In this document: positions 17,219 to 27,047 of the stretch, piece by piece | How the letters are laid out: each line of letters begins with the position of its first letter | Numbering within the stretch: the stretch's first letter is position 1 | NCBI RefSeq assembly: GCF_900142065.1 | Contig: NZ_FSRJ01000004.1 | Coordinates: forward strand, 186,001-250,000 | Reading direction: 5' to 3' | DNA: 64,000 nucleotides | Source of the DNA: Agromyces cerinus subsp. cerinus | GTDB taxonomy: Bacteria; Actinomycetota; Actinomycetes; Actinomycetales; Microbacteriaceae | Made by a program: the position numbers and the translations under genes | The notes under the pieces: model-generated | What the model was told of the DNA's origin: nothing | The model's database searches: none | The model's input: only the letters and a program-made list of their open reading frames with translations

Positions 17219-18742
17219 ATGGACTCCGTGAACGAATGGGTGCTCGCCGGCGGCGATGTGCTGTGGACCTGGATCGTGCTGCCGGTGGTCGTGATCCTCG
17301 GCGTGTACTTCACCGTGCGTTCCGGAGTGGTGCAGTTCCGGCTGATCCCCGAGATGTTCCGGACCCTGACCGACAAGACCCCGCGCGACGCCGACGGCGT
17401 GCCCCAGTCGGTGTCCGCGTTCCAGGCGTTCACCATCTCGGCCGCATCGCGCGTCGGCGTCGGCAACATCGCCGGGGTCGGCACCGCGATCGCCATCGGC
17501 GGACCGGGCGCGATCTTCTGGATGTGGCTGATGGCCTTCGTCGGCGGTGCTTCGAGCTTCGTCGAGTCGACGCTCGGCCAGCTGTTCAAGGTGCGCGACC
17601 AGGACGGCTTCCGCGGCGGCCCGGCCTACTACATGGAGCGCGGCCTCCGCGCCCGCTGGATGGGCATCCTGTTCGCGATCGTGCTCATCATCTGCTTCCC
17701 GTTCGCCTTCTCCTCGCTTCAGGCCAACACCATCAGCGCGACGGTCGCATCGACGATCAGTCCCGACGGTGCACCCGGCTGGGTGGCATGGGCGGTCGGC
17801 CTCGTGCTCGCCGCGCTCACGGGGCTCGTGGTGTTCGGCGGGGTGCGACGCATCGCCTCGGTGACGCAGGCGGTCGTGCCCCTCATGGCCCTGCTCTACC
17901 TGCTGCTCGGCCTCGTCATCGTCGCGATGAACATCACGAGGCTCCCCGAGGTGTTCGCCTCCATCTTCACCGAGGCGTTCGGCGTCAACGAGGTCGTCGG
18001 CGCCACGCTCGGCATGATCGTGCTGACGGGCGTCAAACGCGGCATGTTCTCGAACGAGGCAGGTCTCGGCTCGGCGCCGAACGCGGGCGCGAGCGCCGCC
18101 GTGACGCACCCCGTCAAGCAGGGACTCGTGCAGACGCTCGGCGTCTACTTCGACACCTTCCTCATCTGCTCGATCACGGCGTTCATCATCCTGGTCTCGA
18201 ATCCCGACCTCGAGAACGCCACCCGCGGCATCGGGCTGACGCAGCACGCGATCGTGTCGAACCTCGGCGCCTGGTCGAGCGTGCTGCTGAGCGTCATCAT
18301 CTTCCTGCTCGCGTTCAGCTCGATCCTCGGCAACTACTACTACGGCGAGTCCAACATCGAGTTCATCACCCGGCGACGCTCGGCGCTGTCGGTGTACCGC
18401 GTGCTCGTGGTCGTCGCGATCTTCGTCGGCTCGGTGGCATCCTCCGACCTGATCTGGAACACGGCCGACGGCATCATGGGAATCATGGCGCTCATCAACC
18501 TGGTCGCCATCGCGCTGCTGTCGGGCGTGGCGTTCCGGCTGCTGCGCGACTACACCCGGCAGCGCCGGGCGGGCCGCAACCCGGTCTTCACCCGCGAACT
18601 GCTGCCCGACGTCGGCGGCATCGAGTGCTGGGAGGACGAGCTGTCGGTCACGGGGCCGCTCGACCTCGCGACCCTGCGTCACGAAGCCGAGAAGCACCGC
18701 GACCACCTGCACCAGCAGGGCGAGCGGCACGAGACGCACTGA
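17219..18742 (+). CDS. Alanine/glycine:cation symporter (AGCS family)
   Basis: Sodium- or proton-coupled uptake of alanine/glycine across the membrane. 507 residues, about 10-11 hydrophobic helices, with the AGCS signatures SAFQAFTISAASRVGVGNIA (about 60-80) and GGPGAIFWMW, plus GMFSNEAGLGSAPN later. The hydrophilic C-terminus ends in a charged tail. Monocistronic: divergent from phoX and convergent with proS, with a terminator overlapping the stop codon. Confidence 0.9.
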   Translation: MDSVNEWVLAGGDVLWTWIVLPVVVILGVYFTVRSGVVQFRLIPEMFRTLTDKTPRDADGVPQSVSAFQAFTISAASRVGVGNIAGVGTAIAIGGPGAIFWMWLMAFVGGASSFVESTLGQLFKVRDQDGFRGGPAYYMERGLRARWMGILFAIVLIICFPFAFSSLQANTISATVASTISPDGAPGWVAWAVGLVLAALTGLVVFGGVRRIASVTQAVVPLMALLYLLLGLVIVAMNITRLPEVFASIFTEAFGVNEVVGATLGMIVLTGVKRGMFSNEAGLGSAPNAGASAAVTHPVKQGLVQTLGVYFDTFLICSITAFIILVSNPDLENATRGIGLTQHAIVSNLGAWSSVLLSVIIFLLAFSSILGNYYYGESNIEFITRRRSALSVYRVLVVVAIFVGSVASSDLIWNTADGIMGIMALINLVAIALLSGVAFRLLRDYTRQRRAGRNPVFTRELLPDVGGIECWEDELSVTGPLDLATLRHEAEKHRDHLHQQGERHETH

Positions 18743-18784
18743 ACCGCCCGCTCCGCCCCGACGGGTGCGGAGCGAGCGGTTCAG
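18739..18784. terminator. Bidirectional hairpin overlapping the symporter stop
   Basis: The CTGAACCGC / GCGGTTCAG outer stem continues as CGCTCCGC / GCGGAGCG after one mismatch, around a 10-nt loop. The outer left arm contains the stop codon of the symporter. Confidence 0.75.
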
Positions 18785-18799
18785 GTGAACCGACGCGCG

Positions 18800-20563
18800 T
18801 CAGGCGAGTGCCGCGCCGACCTCGCCGATCGCGACCTGCGCGCGGTCGCCCGTCGCCCGATCCCAGACCTCGACGACGCCGTCGGCGACACCGCGACCCA
18901 CGATCACGATCTTCGGCACGCCGATGAGCTCGGCATCGCCGAACTTCACGCCGGGCGAGACCTTCGGACGGTCGTCGTAGAGCACGTCGAGACCGGATGC
19001 CTCGAGCTCGGCCACGATCGTCTCGGCCGCGTCGAACACGGCTTCGTCGCGACCGGTCGCGACCACGTGCACGTCGAAGGGCGCGACGGCCGCCGGCCAG
19101 ACGAGGCCCTTGTCGTCGTTGTTGTCCTCGGCGATGATCGCGAGGATACGGGTGACGCCGATGCCGTACGAACCCATCGTGACGGTCGCGAGCTTGCCGT
19201 TCTCGTCGAGCACCTTGAGACCGAGCGCCTCGGCGTACTTGCGGCCGAGCTGGAAGACGTGGCCGATCTCCATGCCGCGGGCGAGCTCGACCGGGCCCGA
19301 GCCGTCGGGCGCGGGGTCGCCGGGCAGCACGTTCGACGCCTCGACGGTGCCGTCGGCGACGAAGTCGCGGCCGGCGACGAGCCCGAAGACGTGCTTCTGG
19401 TCGACGTTGGCGCCGGTGATCCACTCGGTGCCGTCGACGACCCGAGGGTCGACGAGGAAGCGGATGCCGGTCGAGGACTCATCGCCGAGCACGGCACCGG
19501 CCTCGGACCAGGGGCCGATGTAGCCCTTCACGAGTCCGGGGTGCTTCGCGAAGTCGGCCTCGGTCGCGGGCTCGACCTCACCGGGCGCGAACGCCACCTC
19601 GACGCGCTTCATCTCGACGTCGCGATCGCCAGGCAGTCCGATCACGACGAGCTCGCGGGTGCCGTCGGGCGCGACGACGGCGAGCACGACGTTCTTCAGG
19701 GTGTCGGCCGCGGTCCATGCGCGCCCGTCGGGCCGCGGGTACTCGGCGTTCGCCAGGTCGACCAGGGTCGCGATCGTGGGCGTGTTCGGGGAGTCGAGCA
19801 CGAGCGGTGCGGGCAGCCCGTCGAACGGGATCGCCTCGGGCACGACCGTCTCGAACGCCTCGACGTTCGCCGCGTAGCCGCCTGCCGAGCGTACGAAGGT
19901 GTCTTCGCCGACGGGGGTCGGGTGCAGGAACTCCTCGCTCTTCGAGCCGCCCATCGCACCGGCATCCGCCTTGACGATCACGTACTCGAGGCCGAGGCGC
20001 GTGAAGATGCGCTCGTAGGCGTCGCGCTGGGCCTGGTAGCTCACGTCGAGGCCCTCGTCGGAGATGTCGAACGAGTACGCGTCCTTCATCGTGAACTCAC
20101 GGCCGCGCAGGAGGCCGGCGCGGGGACGTGCCTCGTCGCGGTACTTGTCCTGGATCTGGTAGATCGACAGCGGCAGGTCCTTGTACGAGTTGTACAGGTC
20201 CTTCACGAGCAGCGTGAAGACCTCTTCATGCGTGGGCGCGAGCAGGTAATCGGTTCCTCTGCGGTCCTGCAGGCGGAAGAGGTTGTCGCCGTACTCGGTC
20301 CACCGGTTCGTGACCTCGTAGGGCTCGCGCGGCAGGAGCGCCGGGAAGTGCACCTCGTGCGCGCCCGCGTTCGTCATCTCGTCGCGGATGATGGCCTCGA
20401 TCTTCGCCTTCACGCGCAGGCCCAACGGCAGCCAGGCGAACACACCTGGCGCCTGGCGCCTGATGTAGCCGGCGCGCACGAGCAGGCGGTGGCTCGTGAC
20501 CTCGGCGTCGGCGGGGTCTTCGCGGAGCGTACGGAGGAAGTAGTTCGTCAGGCGTGTGGGCAC
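18800..20563 (-). CDS. proS: Prolyl-tRNA synthetase
   Basis: Charges tRNA-Pro. 587 residues, bacterial class II form with the editing insertion. The N-terminus has [20 protein letters not shown] (motif 1 region), then [20 protein letters not shown] (motif 2 region) and, near the C-terminus, [10 protein letters not shown] (motif 3). The GTG start at 20563 is preceded at 6 nt by TAGAAT, so the mRNA is probably leaderless. It belongs to the conserved block ispG-proS-nusA, but other genes separate it from both neighbours. Confidence 0.96.
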   Translation of the reverse strand: MPTRLTNYFLRTLREDPADAEVTSHRLLVRAGYIRRQAPGVFAWLPLGLRVKAKIEAIIRDEMTNAGAHEVHFPALLPREPYEVTNRWTEYGDNLFRLQDRRGTDYLLAPTHEEVFTLLVKDLYNSYKDLPLSIYQIQDKYRDEARPRAGLLRGREFTMKDAYSFDISDEGLDVSYQAQRDAYERIFTRLGLEYVIVKADAGAMGGSKSEEFLHPTPVGEDTFVRSAGGYAANVEAFETVVPEAIPFDGLPAPLVLDSPNTPTIATLVDLANAEYPRPDGRAWTAADTLKNVVLAVVAPDGTRELVVIGLPGDRDVEMKRVEVAFAPGEVEPATEADFAKHPGLVKGYIGPWSEAGAVLGDESSTGIRFLVDPRVVDGTEWITGANVDQKHVFGLVAGRDFVADGTVEASNVLPGDPAPDGSGPVELARGMEIGHVFQLGRKYAEALGLKVLDENGKLATVTMGSYGIGVTRILAIIAEDNNDDKGLVWPAAVAPFDVHVVATGRDEAVFDAAETIVAELEASGLDVLYDDRPKVSPGVKFGDAELIGVPKIVIVGRGVADGVVEVWDRATGDRAQVAIGEVGAALA

Positions 20564-20569
20564 CCGACG

Positions 20570-20575
20570 ATTCTA
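20570..20575 (-). promoter_or_regulatory. -10 box of proS
   Basis: TAGAAT, 6 nt before the GTG start. Confidence 0.6.
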
Positions 20576-20629
20576 CTGAGCACCGCGGATGCCTCCCGCC
20601 CCTGTTGTCAGGACGAGCTCAGGACCGGC

Positions 20630-20848
20630 TCAGGTGAGGTCGACGTCGACCACTTCGACGCCGCTCTCGGCGAGGTGCCGCGTGACCTGGTCGGCCCAGT
20701 TGATGAGATCGAACAGCGCGGTGTCGAGGCTCTCGAGCACCTCGAGCACGCGGGGGTGCACGTCACCGTCGGCGAATTCCTCGATGAGGTGGTAGGCGTC
20801 GTCGCGGGCGTTGGCAGCGTTCTCGAGGTGGCGGCTGTTGATGGTCAT
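20630..20848 (-). CDS. Small conserved protein of unknown function
   Basis: 72 residues, acidic, predicted all-helical (DDAYHLIEEFADGDVHPRVL), without signal or membrane segment. I do not recognise a family. The ATG at 20848 has TAGAAT 7 nt upstream and also GAGG directly before it, so it may be leaderless or use the short site. It lies between proS and the RNB gene with its own promoter. Coding is supported by the start signal and a sensible amino-acid composition. Confidence 0.65.
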   Translation of the reverse strand: MTINSRHLENAANARDDAYHLIEEFADGDVHPRVLEVLESLDTALFDLINWADQVTRHLAESGVEVVDVDLT

Positions 20849-20855
20849 CCTCGAA

Positions 20856-20861
20856 TTCTAC
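20856..20861 (-). promoter_or_regulatory. -10 box of the 72-residue gene
   Basis: TAGAAT, 7 nt before the ATG; same box as proS. Confidence 0.5.
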
Positions 20862-20891
20862 CGGCGGTGCCGGCATCGCCGGCGCGCACGA

Positions 20892-20927
20892 CGGATGCCT
20901 CGGCGAGACCGCACGCCGAGGCATCCG
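20892..20927. repeat. 14-bp inverted repeat in a divergent promoter region
   Basis: CGGATGCCTCGGCG, 8-nt loop, exact complement. It looks like the GGATGCC terminators elsewhere but lies between two divergent leaderless promoters, where no transcript needs to stop. Confidence 0.75.
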
Positions 20928-20943
20928 ATCGCCATGCTGCTCG

Positions 20944-20949
20944 TAGGCT
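20944..20949 (+). promoter_or_regulatory. -10 box of the RNB gene
   Basis: TAGGCT, 7 nt before the ATG at 20957; no Shine-Dalgarno. Confidence 0.6.
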
Positions 20950-20956
20950 GGGGCGC

Positions 20957-22390
20957 ATGCCGAGCCGCCGAACGCACGTCACGGAATCCGTCGCGCAGAG
21001 CGAGCTGGCGGTCGCCCTCGCCCGGCTCCGCGCCGAGCTCGACGTGCCCGAGTCCTTCGCGCCCGAGGTGCTCGCCGAGGCCGAGCAGGCGGCCGTCGCC
21101 GACCCCGGCACCGACCTGCGCGAGCTCGCGTTCCTCACCATCGACCCGCCGGGTTCGACCGATCTCGACCAGGCGCTCCACCTCGAGCGCCGGTCCACCG
21201 GATTCGTGGTGCACTACGCGATCGCGGATGTCCCGGGCTGGGTGGTCCCGGGCGGTGCCGTCGACCGTGAGGCCCGACGCCGGGGCCAGACCCTGTACGC
21301 CGCCGACGGGCGGGTGCCGCTGCACCCGGTGGTGCTCAGCGAGGATCGCGCCTCACTGCTGCCGGGTGCCGACCGGAGCGCGTTCGTGTGGACGTTCGGG
21401 CTCGACGAACGTGGCGCGGTGACCTCGACGGCACTCACCCGGGCGCTGGTGCGTTCACGCGAACAGCTCACGTACGACGAGGCGCAGGCGCGCATCGAGG
21501 CCGGCGACGGCGACTCCTCGCTGGCGCTGCTGCGCGAGGTCGGACTGCTGCGCATCGAACTCGAACGAGCCCGGGGCGGCGCGAGCCTCAACTCCCCCGA
21601 CGAGGAGATCGTGCGCACCGAGGGCGGCGGCTACTCGCTCGAACGCCGGCACCCGCTGCCGGTCGAGGAGTGGAATGCGCAGCTGTCGCTCATGACCGGC
21701 ATGGCGGCCGCGCAGCTCATGCTCGACGCCCGCGTCGGGGTGCTCCGCACCATGCCGAAGCCGAGCGAGGAGCATGTCACGGCCTTCCGCGCGCAGACGC
21801 GCGCACTCGGCCGCCCGTGGCCTGAGACCATCTCGTACGGCGAGTACCTCCGCGGCCTCGACCGCGACGACCCCGCCTCGCTCGCGGTGATGCAGGCGGC
21901 ATCCGGGCTCTTCCGCGGTGCCGGGTATCTCGCCGTCGACGGCGAGGTTCCGCCCGATCCGATCCAGTCCGCGCTCGCGGCGCCGTATGCGCACGTCACC
22001 GCGCCGCTGCGCCGTCTCGTCGATCGCTGGGGACTCGTCGTCTGCCTGGCGCTCTGCGCCGGGCGCGACGTGCCCGAGTGGGCGCGCTCCTCGCTCGGCG
22101 AGCTGCCATCGCTCATGGGCGCGTCCTCGCAGCGGGCGAGCCGACTCGACGCCGAGTCGATCGCGCGGGTCGAAGCCGCGCTGCTGAGCACCCGGGTCGG
22201 CGAGCGATTCACCGTGACCGTGCTCGAGGTGCGGGGCGAACGGGCGGTCCTTCAGCTCGCCGACCCCGCGGTCACCGCGACATGTCCGGCGCCCGCCGGC
22301 ATCCGCGCAGGCACCGAGCTCGAGGTCGAGCTGCTCGCGGCCGACATCGCCACGGGCACGATCGAGTTCCGGGCGGCCGGAGCCGCCTGA
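20957..22390 (+). CDS. RNB-domain 3'-5' exoribonuclease (RNase II/R family)
   Basis: Degrades RNA from the 3' end. 477 residues, mostly the RNB domain. The metal-binding segment reads IDPPGSTDLDQALH: three of the four RNase II aspartates are present and the fourth is Gln, a pattern I believe is common in actinobacterial RNB proteins. LPVEEWNAQLSLMTGMAAAQ and YAHVTAPLRRLVDRW (C-terminal RNB motif) are clear. Cold-shock domains seem to be missing and only a short C-terminal S1-like part is left. The frame is open further upstream to 18785, but that is a shadow of proS. Convergent with the acidic small gene. Confidence 0.88.
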   Translation: MPSRRTHVTESVAQSELAVALARLRAELDVPESFAPEVLAEAEQAAVADPGTDLRELAFLTIDPPGSTDLDQALHLERRSTGFVVHYAIADVPGWVVPGGAVDREARRRGQTLYAADGRVPLHPVVLSEDRASLLPGADRSAFVWTFGLDERGAVTSTALTRALVRSREQLTYDEAQARIEAGDGDSSLALLREVGLLRIELERARGGASLNSPDEEIVRTEGGGYSLERRHPLPVEEWNAQLSLMTGMAAAQLMLDARVGVLRTMPKPSEEHVTAFRAQTRALGRPWPETISYGEYLRGLDRDDPASLAVMQAASGLFRGAGYLAVDGEVPPDPIQSALAAPYAHVTAPLRRLVDRWGLVVCLALCAGRDVPEWARSSLGELPSLMGASSQRASRLDAESIARVEAALLSTRVGERFTVTVLEVRGERAVLQLADPAVTATCPAPAGIRAGTELEVELLAADIATGTIEFRAAGAA

Positions 22391-22397
22391 CCTGCCC

Positions 22398-22414
22398 ACC
22401 GCCGCTGCGGCGGT
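22398..22414. terminator. Short hairpin between convergent genes
   Basis: ACCGCCG, loop CTG, CGGCGGT. It sits in the 23-bp gap between the RNB stop and the small-gene stop; modest strength. Confidence 0.4.
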
Positions 22415-22596
22415 CAGACGCCCTCGACGTCCTCCTCGTCGTCCAGTGCGAACGCCTCGAGGTCGCCCTCCGCCTCGGTCGCGGCGTCGTCGGCGCTCTC
22501 GTCCGCCATGTCGTCGGTGCCCTCGTGCAGGGTGCCCATGCCGTCGGGGTAGCCCGCAGTGTCGGGGTACTCGAACTCGCTGCCGTCGCCGCTCAT
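22414..22596 (-). CDS. 60-residue highly acidic protein
   Basis: Starts MSGDGSEFEYPDTAGYPD and ends in an Asp/Glu-rich tail (LDDEEDVEGV). No Lys or Arg is present, so it is very acidic and probably disordered. AGGAGA lies 5 nt before the ATG, a good ribosome site that supports real translation; the longer ORF to 23307 is a shadow of ispG. It follows ispG after a hairpin terminator, so it may need its own promoter. I do not recognise the family. Confidence 0.6.
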   Translation of the reverse strand: MSGDGSEFEYPDTAGYPDGMGTLHEGTDDMADESADDAATEAEGDLEAFALDDEEDVEGV

Positions 22597-22615
22597 CGCG
22601 GTCTCCTCTCGCGAT

Positions 22616-22635
22616 CGGATGCCCCGGGGCATCCG
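22616..22635 (-). terminator. 20-bp perfect palindrome behind ispG
   Basis: CGGATGCCCC / GGGGCATCCG with no spacer; as RNA it would loop at the centre. It is placed 36 bp after the ispG stop. Confidence 0.65.
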
Positions 22636-22670
22636 CTGCCGCCCACGATACGCTCGGGCGGCGCGTGCGA

Positions 22671-23822
<1,152 letters not shown>

Positions 23823-23828
23823 GTGACG

Positions 23829-23834
23829 AGTCTA
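23829..23834 (-). promoter_or_regulatory. -10 box of ispG
   Basis: TAGACT, 6 nt before the GTG start. Confidence 0.6.
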
Positions 23835-23851
23835 CTTCCGCGCGGGCGACC

Positions 23852-23875
23852 GGCGGATGCCACGTGGCATCCGCC
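23852..23875 (-). terminator. 24-bp perfect palindrome behind lipoprotein 1
   Basis: GGCGGATGCCAC / GTGGCATCCGCC, 13 bp after the stop of the lipoprotein gene and just upstream of the ispG promoter. Confidence 0.7.
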
Positions 23876-23888
23876 GACTCGCTGATCG

Positions 23889-24647
23889 CTATGCGCAGCC
23901 TTCCGCGACGGGATACGGCGCGCCGATCCAGATGACGGTGCCGTCGTCGTCGACGCCGTCTGGCGACCCGCCCATCGAACCCCGGTTCGCGAGCGCGACA
24001 CCGAATTCGCGCTCCACCACCCCGCCTTGCCACTCCACGTACTCGTCGATGGCGACGACGTCGACGCCCTGCCCCACGCACGTCCAGTCATCGGAATCGA
24101 AGCCTGCAACGAGGTCGGCCAGGACGTCGCCCGCGTGATAGCCGGACGGCGTGGTGAGGTCGATGCCGTCGTACGTCGGTGCGTCGAAGTACACCGCGAA
24201 CCGTGGCCACGACATCTCGATCGACTCCGCCTCTCGACGGGCTTCGTCGTAGTGCCGCTCTTCGATCTCGACGTCACCCCAGACATGCGATGTCGCCGGC
24301 GGCGTGTGGTTGGTCCCCGGACGCTCCTCGTCGACGGGCGCCGCACCGAACACGATCGAGAGCGCGTCGATGACGCCCGCCGGCTGGTCGAGGTAGTGGA
24401 ACTGCTCGACCAGCGCGCCGTCGCGATCGCGGAGGTCGAGGGTCTCCGCCGTGGCGACGAGCGCGACCACGCCGTCGAGAGGATCGGCCGCAGGGGCAGG
24501 CGTCGAAGTCGGCGTCGGCGTCGGTTCCACGGTCGCCGTCGGCGACACCGTGGGGATCGGGCTCGGCCCGACGCAGCCGGTCATCGCCGCGGTCATCGAC
24601 AGTGCCGCGGCAGCGAGCGCCCACCTGACGAGTCCCGGTCTGTTCAA
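23889..24647 (-). CDS. Lipoprotein of unknown function (paralog A)
   Basis: 252 residues. A signal peptide ending in a lipobox-like TAAMTGC (Cys25) is followed by a Pro/Thr/Ser linker, which suggests a membrane-anchored lipoprotein held away from the surface. The rest is acidic, with a second Cys in DWTCVGQ and a C-terminal Cys in EGCA that could form a disulfide. It uses a TTG start (24647) with AGAGGA 7 nt upstream. It is a tandem paralog of the next gene: both share a LDGVVALVxxxxTLDLRxxDG-type block and an IVFGAAPxxEE-type block. Function unknown. Confidence 0.72.
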   Translation of the reverse strand: MNRPGLVRWALAAAALSMTAAMTGCVGPSPIPTVSPTATVEPTPTPTSTPAPAADPLDGVVALVATAETLDLRDRDGALVEQFHYLDQPAGVIDALSIVFGAAPVDEERPGTNHTPPATSHVWGDVEIEERHYDEARREAESIEMSWPRFAVYFDAPTYDGIDLTTPSGYHAGDVLADLVAGFDSDDWTCVGQGVDVVAIDEYVEWQGGVVEREFGVALANRGSMGGSPDGVDDDGTVIWIGAPYPVAEGCA

Positions 24648-24675
24648 CGTCGTTTCCTCTTTCTTCTCAACCGAT

Positions 24676-24699
24676 GTGGCCCGGCCTGGTTCCGGGCAC
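24676..24699 (-). terminator. Hairpin overlapping the stop of lipoprotein B
   Basis: GTGGCCCGG, 7-nt loop, CCGGGCAC with one bulged base. It overlaps the TAG of the gene at 24699, so the two lipoprotein genes are at least partly insulated. Confidence 0.5.
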
Positions 24700-25421
24700 T
24701 ATGCGCAGCCGTCGCGATGCATGACGCGCGGCCCTTCGACGCTCGCGATGACCGTCTCGTCGTCGGATGCCTGGAACTCGCCCGAGGTCCGGGCATCCTC
24801 CACCGTGCCGTCGGAGGGGGTTCTCGGCAGGACGACGACTTCGCCGTACCGCTCGGCGCACAACCCGTTCTTCGCCGCGTCGGGCGATGCCGCGAAGTCG
24901 GCCCAGGGTTCACCGACGACGTGACCCGAGTCCGTCGTGAGCTCGACGTCGCCGGATGCCGCCGCCGTGAAGGCGACCCTGAAATTCGGATACCAGGGTC
25001 CCGGCGACGCATCGGATGCCGCGTCGGGATACTTCGGCTCGCTGAGCTCGACCCCGGCCCACCGGCGAACGGTGCTCGGCAGTTCGGAGCTCGAGCCCGC
25101 GTCCTCCTCGACCGTCGGGGGTGCGCCGAACACCGTCGTCAACGTCTCGACCGCCGCGGCGGCGTCGGAGAGGTAGTCGAGCGACTGCACGACGGAACCA
25201 TCGGCGGCCCGCAGTTCGAGGGCCTGCGGGCGCACGACGAGCGTGGTCACGGCGTCGAGCGGTTCGACCGCGCGCGTCGGGGCGGGGCTGGGCGCTTCGC
25301 TCGCCACGATCGACGGCGAGGGCGGCTCCGGAGCCGCCGAACACCCCGTGAGCAGGGTCACCGCGAGCCCGAACGACGCGGCAGTCGCGATGACGCCGCG
25401 CAGCGCCGTGTAGTGGTTCAT
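24699..25421 (-). CDS. Lipoprotein of unknown function (paralog B)
   Basis: 240 residues from the ATG at 25421; another ATG at 25436 is possible and would add five residues. The lipobox is LLTGC (Cys27), followed by a Pro/Ser linker. The domain is homologous to paralog A, with LDAVTTLVVRPQALELRAAD and a TTVFGAPP block, an internal Cys in GLCAERY and a C-terminal GCA. GGAGG is 3 nt before the chosen ATG, which is closer than usual, so the start is not settled. No enzyme motif is seen. Confidence 0.7.
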   Translation of the reverse strand: MNHYTALRGVIATAASFGLAVTLLTGCSAAPEPPSPSIVASEAPSPAPTRAVEPLDAVTTLVVRPQALELRAADGSVVQSLDYLSDAAAAVETLTTVFGAPPTVEEDAGSSSELPSTVRRWAGVELSEPKYPDAASDASPGPWYPNFRVAFTAAASGDVELTTDSGHVVGEPWADFAASPDAAKNGLCAERYGEVVVLPRTPSDGTVEDARTSGEFQASDDETVIASVEGPRVMHRDGCA

Positions 25422-25517
25422 GTTCCTCCGCTCCATTGCTCCGCCAAGTATCGGGCACGGTGCGGAATCCCAACGTCAGGGTCGGCACTGATGCGACCGC
25501 GGCACGAACCGCCTCGT

Positions 25518-26150
25518 TCAGTCCGTCAGGAGCGGCGGCTCCGTCGCGGCGACGACCTCGTCGACCGTCACGCCGGGGGCGCACTCGACGAGACGCAGCC
25601 CCTCCGGTGTGACGTCGATGACGGCGAGGTCGGTGATGATGCGGTGCACGACCGCGCGGCCGGTGAGGGGCAGCGAGCACTCGTTCACGATCTTCGCCGA
25701 ACCGTCTTTCGCGACGTGCTCCATGAGCACGATCACCTTGCGCGCGCCGTGCACGAGGTCCATCGCGCCGCCCGGGCCCTTCACCATCTTGCCGGGGATC
25801 ATCCAGTTTGCGAGGTCGCCGGTGGCCGAGACCTGCATGGCGCCGAGGATGGCGGCGTCGATCTTGCCGCCACGGATCATGCCGAAGCTCGTCGCCGAGT
25901 CGAAGTAGGCGGCACCGGGCAGCACCGTCACCGTCTCCTTGCCGGCGTTGATGAGGTCGGGGTCGACGGCGTCGTCGGTCGGGTACGGCCCGACGCCGAG
26001 GATGCCGTTCTCGGACTGCAGGAGGATCGTGACCCCGTCGGGCACGTAGTTCGGCACGAGCGTGGGCAGGCCGATGCCGAGGTTCACGTAGGAGCCGTCG
26101 GCGAGTTCGCGGGCGGCCCTGGCGGCCATCTCGAAGCGGGTCAGTGCCAT
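25518..26150 (-). CDS. scoB: 3-oxoacid CoA-transferase subunit B
   Basis: Beta subunit of a CoA-transferase that moves CoA between succinyl-CoA and a 3-oxoacid. 210 residues with the catalytic-Glu motif [10 protein letters not shown], and [14 protein letters not shown] near the N-terminus. It starts 1 bp after the alpha subunit stop, with GAGGGG inside the end of the alpha gene as its ribosome site, so the pair is co-translated. A thiolase lies divergently upstream of the pair. Together they can convert 3-ketoacids or acetoacetate into acetyl-CoA; a beta-ketoadipate role is also possible. Confidence 0.9.
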   Translation of the reverse strand: MALTRFEMAARAARELADGSYVNLGIGLPTLVPNYVPDGVTILLQSENGILGVGPYPTDDAVDPDLINAGKETVTVLPGAAYFDSATSFGMIRGGKIDAAILGAMQVSATGDLANWMIPGKMVKGPGGAMDLVHGARKVIVLMEHVAKDGSAKIVNECSLPLTGRAVVHRIITDLAVIDVTPEGLRLVECAPGVTVDEVVAATEPPLLTD

Positions 26151-26151
26151 C

Positions 26152-26925
26152 TCAGTTCCCCTCCCGCACGGTGCGGCGTTCGATGCGCTTCTCGATGTCG
26201 GAGCCGACGACCACGATGCGGTCGACGTAGATGCCCGGCAGGTGCACGGCGTCGGGGTCGAGTTCGCCGGCCTCGACGATCTCCTCGACCTGCGCGATGC
26301 AGACCCGACCCGCCATCGCCGCGAGCGGCGAGAAATTGCGGGCCGACTTGTCGAAGACGAGGTTGCCGTAGCGGTCGCCCTTCAGCGCGTGCACGAGCGA
26401 GAAGTCGGTCGTGATGGCCTCCTCGAGCACGAACTCCCGCGGCACCCCGGCCACGTCGAACGTCTGCACGGGCTTCACGGGACTCGCGACGGCGATCGTG
26501 CCGTCGGCGTGGTAGCGCCGCGGCAGCCCGCCCTCGGCGACCTGCGTGCCGACGCCGGTCTGGGTGAAGAACGCGGCGATGCCGCTGCCTCCCGCCCGCA
26601 GCTTCTCGGCGAGCGTGCCCTGCGGGGTGAGCTCGAGCTCGAGCTCGCCCGAGAGGTACTGCCGCTCGAACTCCTTGTTCTCGCCCACGTACGACGAGGT
26701 CATCTTGGCGATGCGCTGCTCGGCGAGCAGTACGCCGAGACCCCAGTCGTCGACGCCGCAGTTGTTCGAGACGACGGAGAGCCCGTCGACCCCTGCATCG
26801 AGCAGGGCCTGGATCAGCACCATCGGGATGCCGCAGAGTCCGAATCCGCCGACGGCGAGACTGGCCCCTGAAGGGATGTCGGAGACCGCCTCTTGAGCGG
26901 ACCCGACGACTTTGTCGAGTGTCAT
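26152..26925 (-). CDS. scoA: 3-oxoacid CoA-transferase subunit A
   Basis: Alpha subunit, 257 residues, with the family CoA-binding motif GGFGLCGIP near residue 26 and [14 protein letters not shown] following. I chose the ATG at 26925 (MTLDKVVGS) because GAGGT lies 8 nt upstream. Upstream in-frame ATGs at 26940 and 26985 exist, but the first overlaps that ribosome site and the second reads through the palindromic operator. Forms an operon with scoB. Confidence 0.9.
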   Translation of the reverse strand: MTLDKVVGSAQEAVSDIPSGASLAVGGFGLCGIPMVLIQALLDAGVDGLSVVSNNCGVDDWGLGVLLAEQRIAKMTSSYVGENKEFERQYLSGELELELTPQGTLAEKLRAGGSGIAAFFTQTGVGTQVAEGGLPRRYHADGTIAVASPVKPVQTFDVAGVPREFVLEEAITTDFSLVHALKGDRYGNLVFDKSARNFSPLAAMAGRVCIAQVEEIVEAGELDPDAVHLPGIYVDRIVVVGSDIEKRIERRTVREGN

Positions 26926-26956
26926 GTTCGCGACCTCCATGTCGACGAAAGTGCTC

Positions 26957-26985
26957 CACCGACGGATCCGTCGGTGAATACTCAC
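26957..26985. promoter_or_regulatory. Palindromic operators in the scoA/thiolase divergent region
   Basis: CACCGACGGATCCGTCGGTG (26957-26976) is a perfect 20-bp palindrome. It overlaps a second dyad, GTGA-ATAC-TCAC (26974-26985). A TAGAAT box at 26997-27002 points to the thiolase. The layout fits one regulator controlling both directions; no regulator gene is adjacent. Confidence 0.6.
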
Positions 26986-27047
26986 TAACTGAATCGTAGA
27001 ATGGTTCCAACGCGCAAGAGCCGCGTACTGACGAAGGAGTCCTGAAC

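Noticed and set aside
18785-20956. N-terminal 724-codon extension of the RNB gene
   Set aside because: Lies antisense to proS and the 72-residue gene; the leaderless ATG at 20957 starts the real protein.
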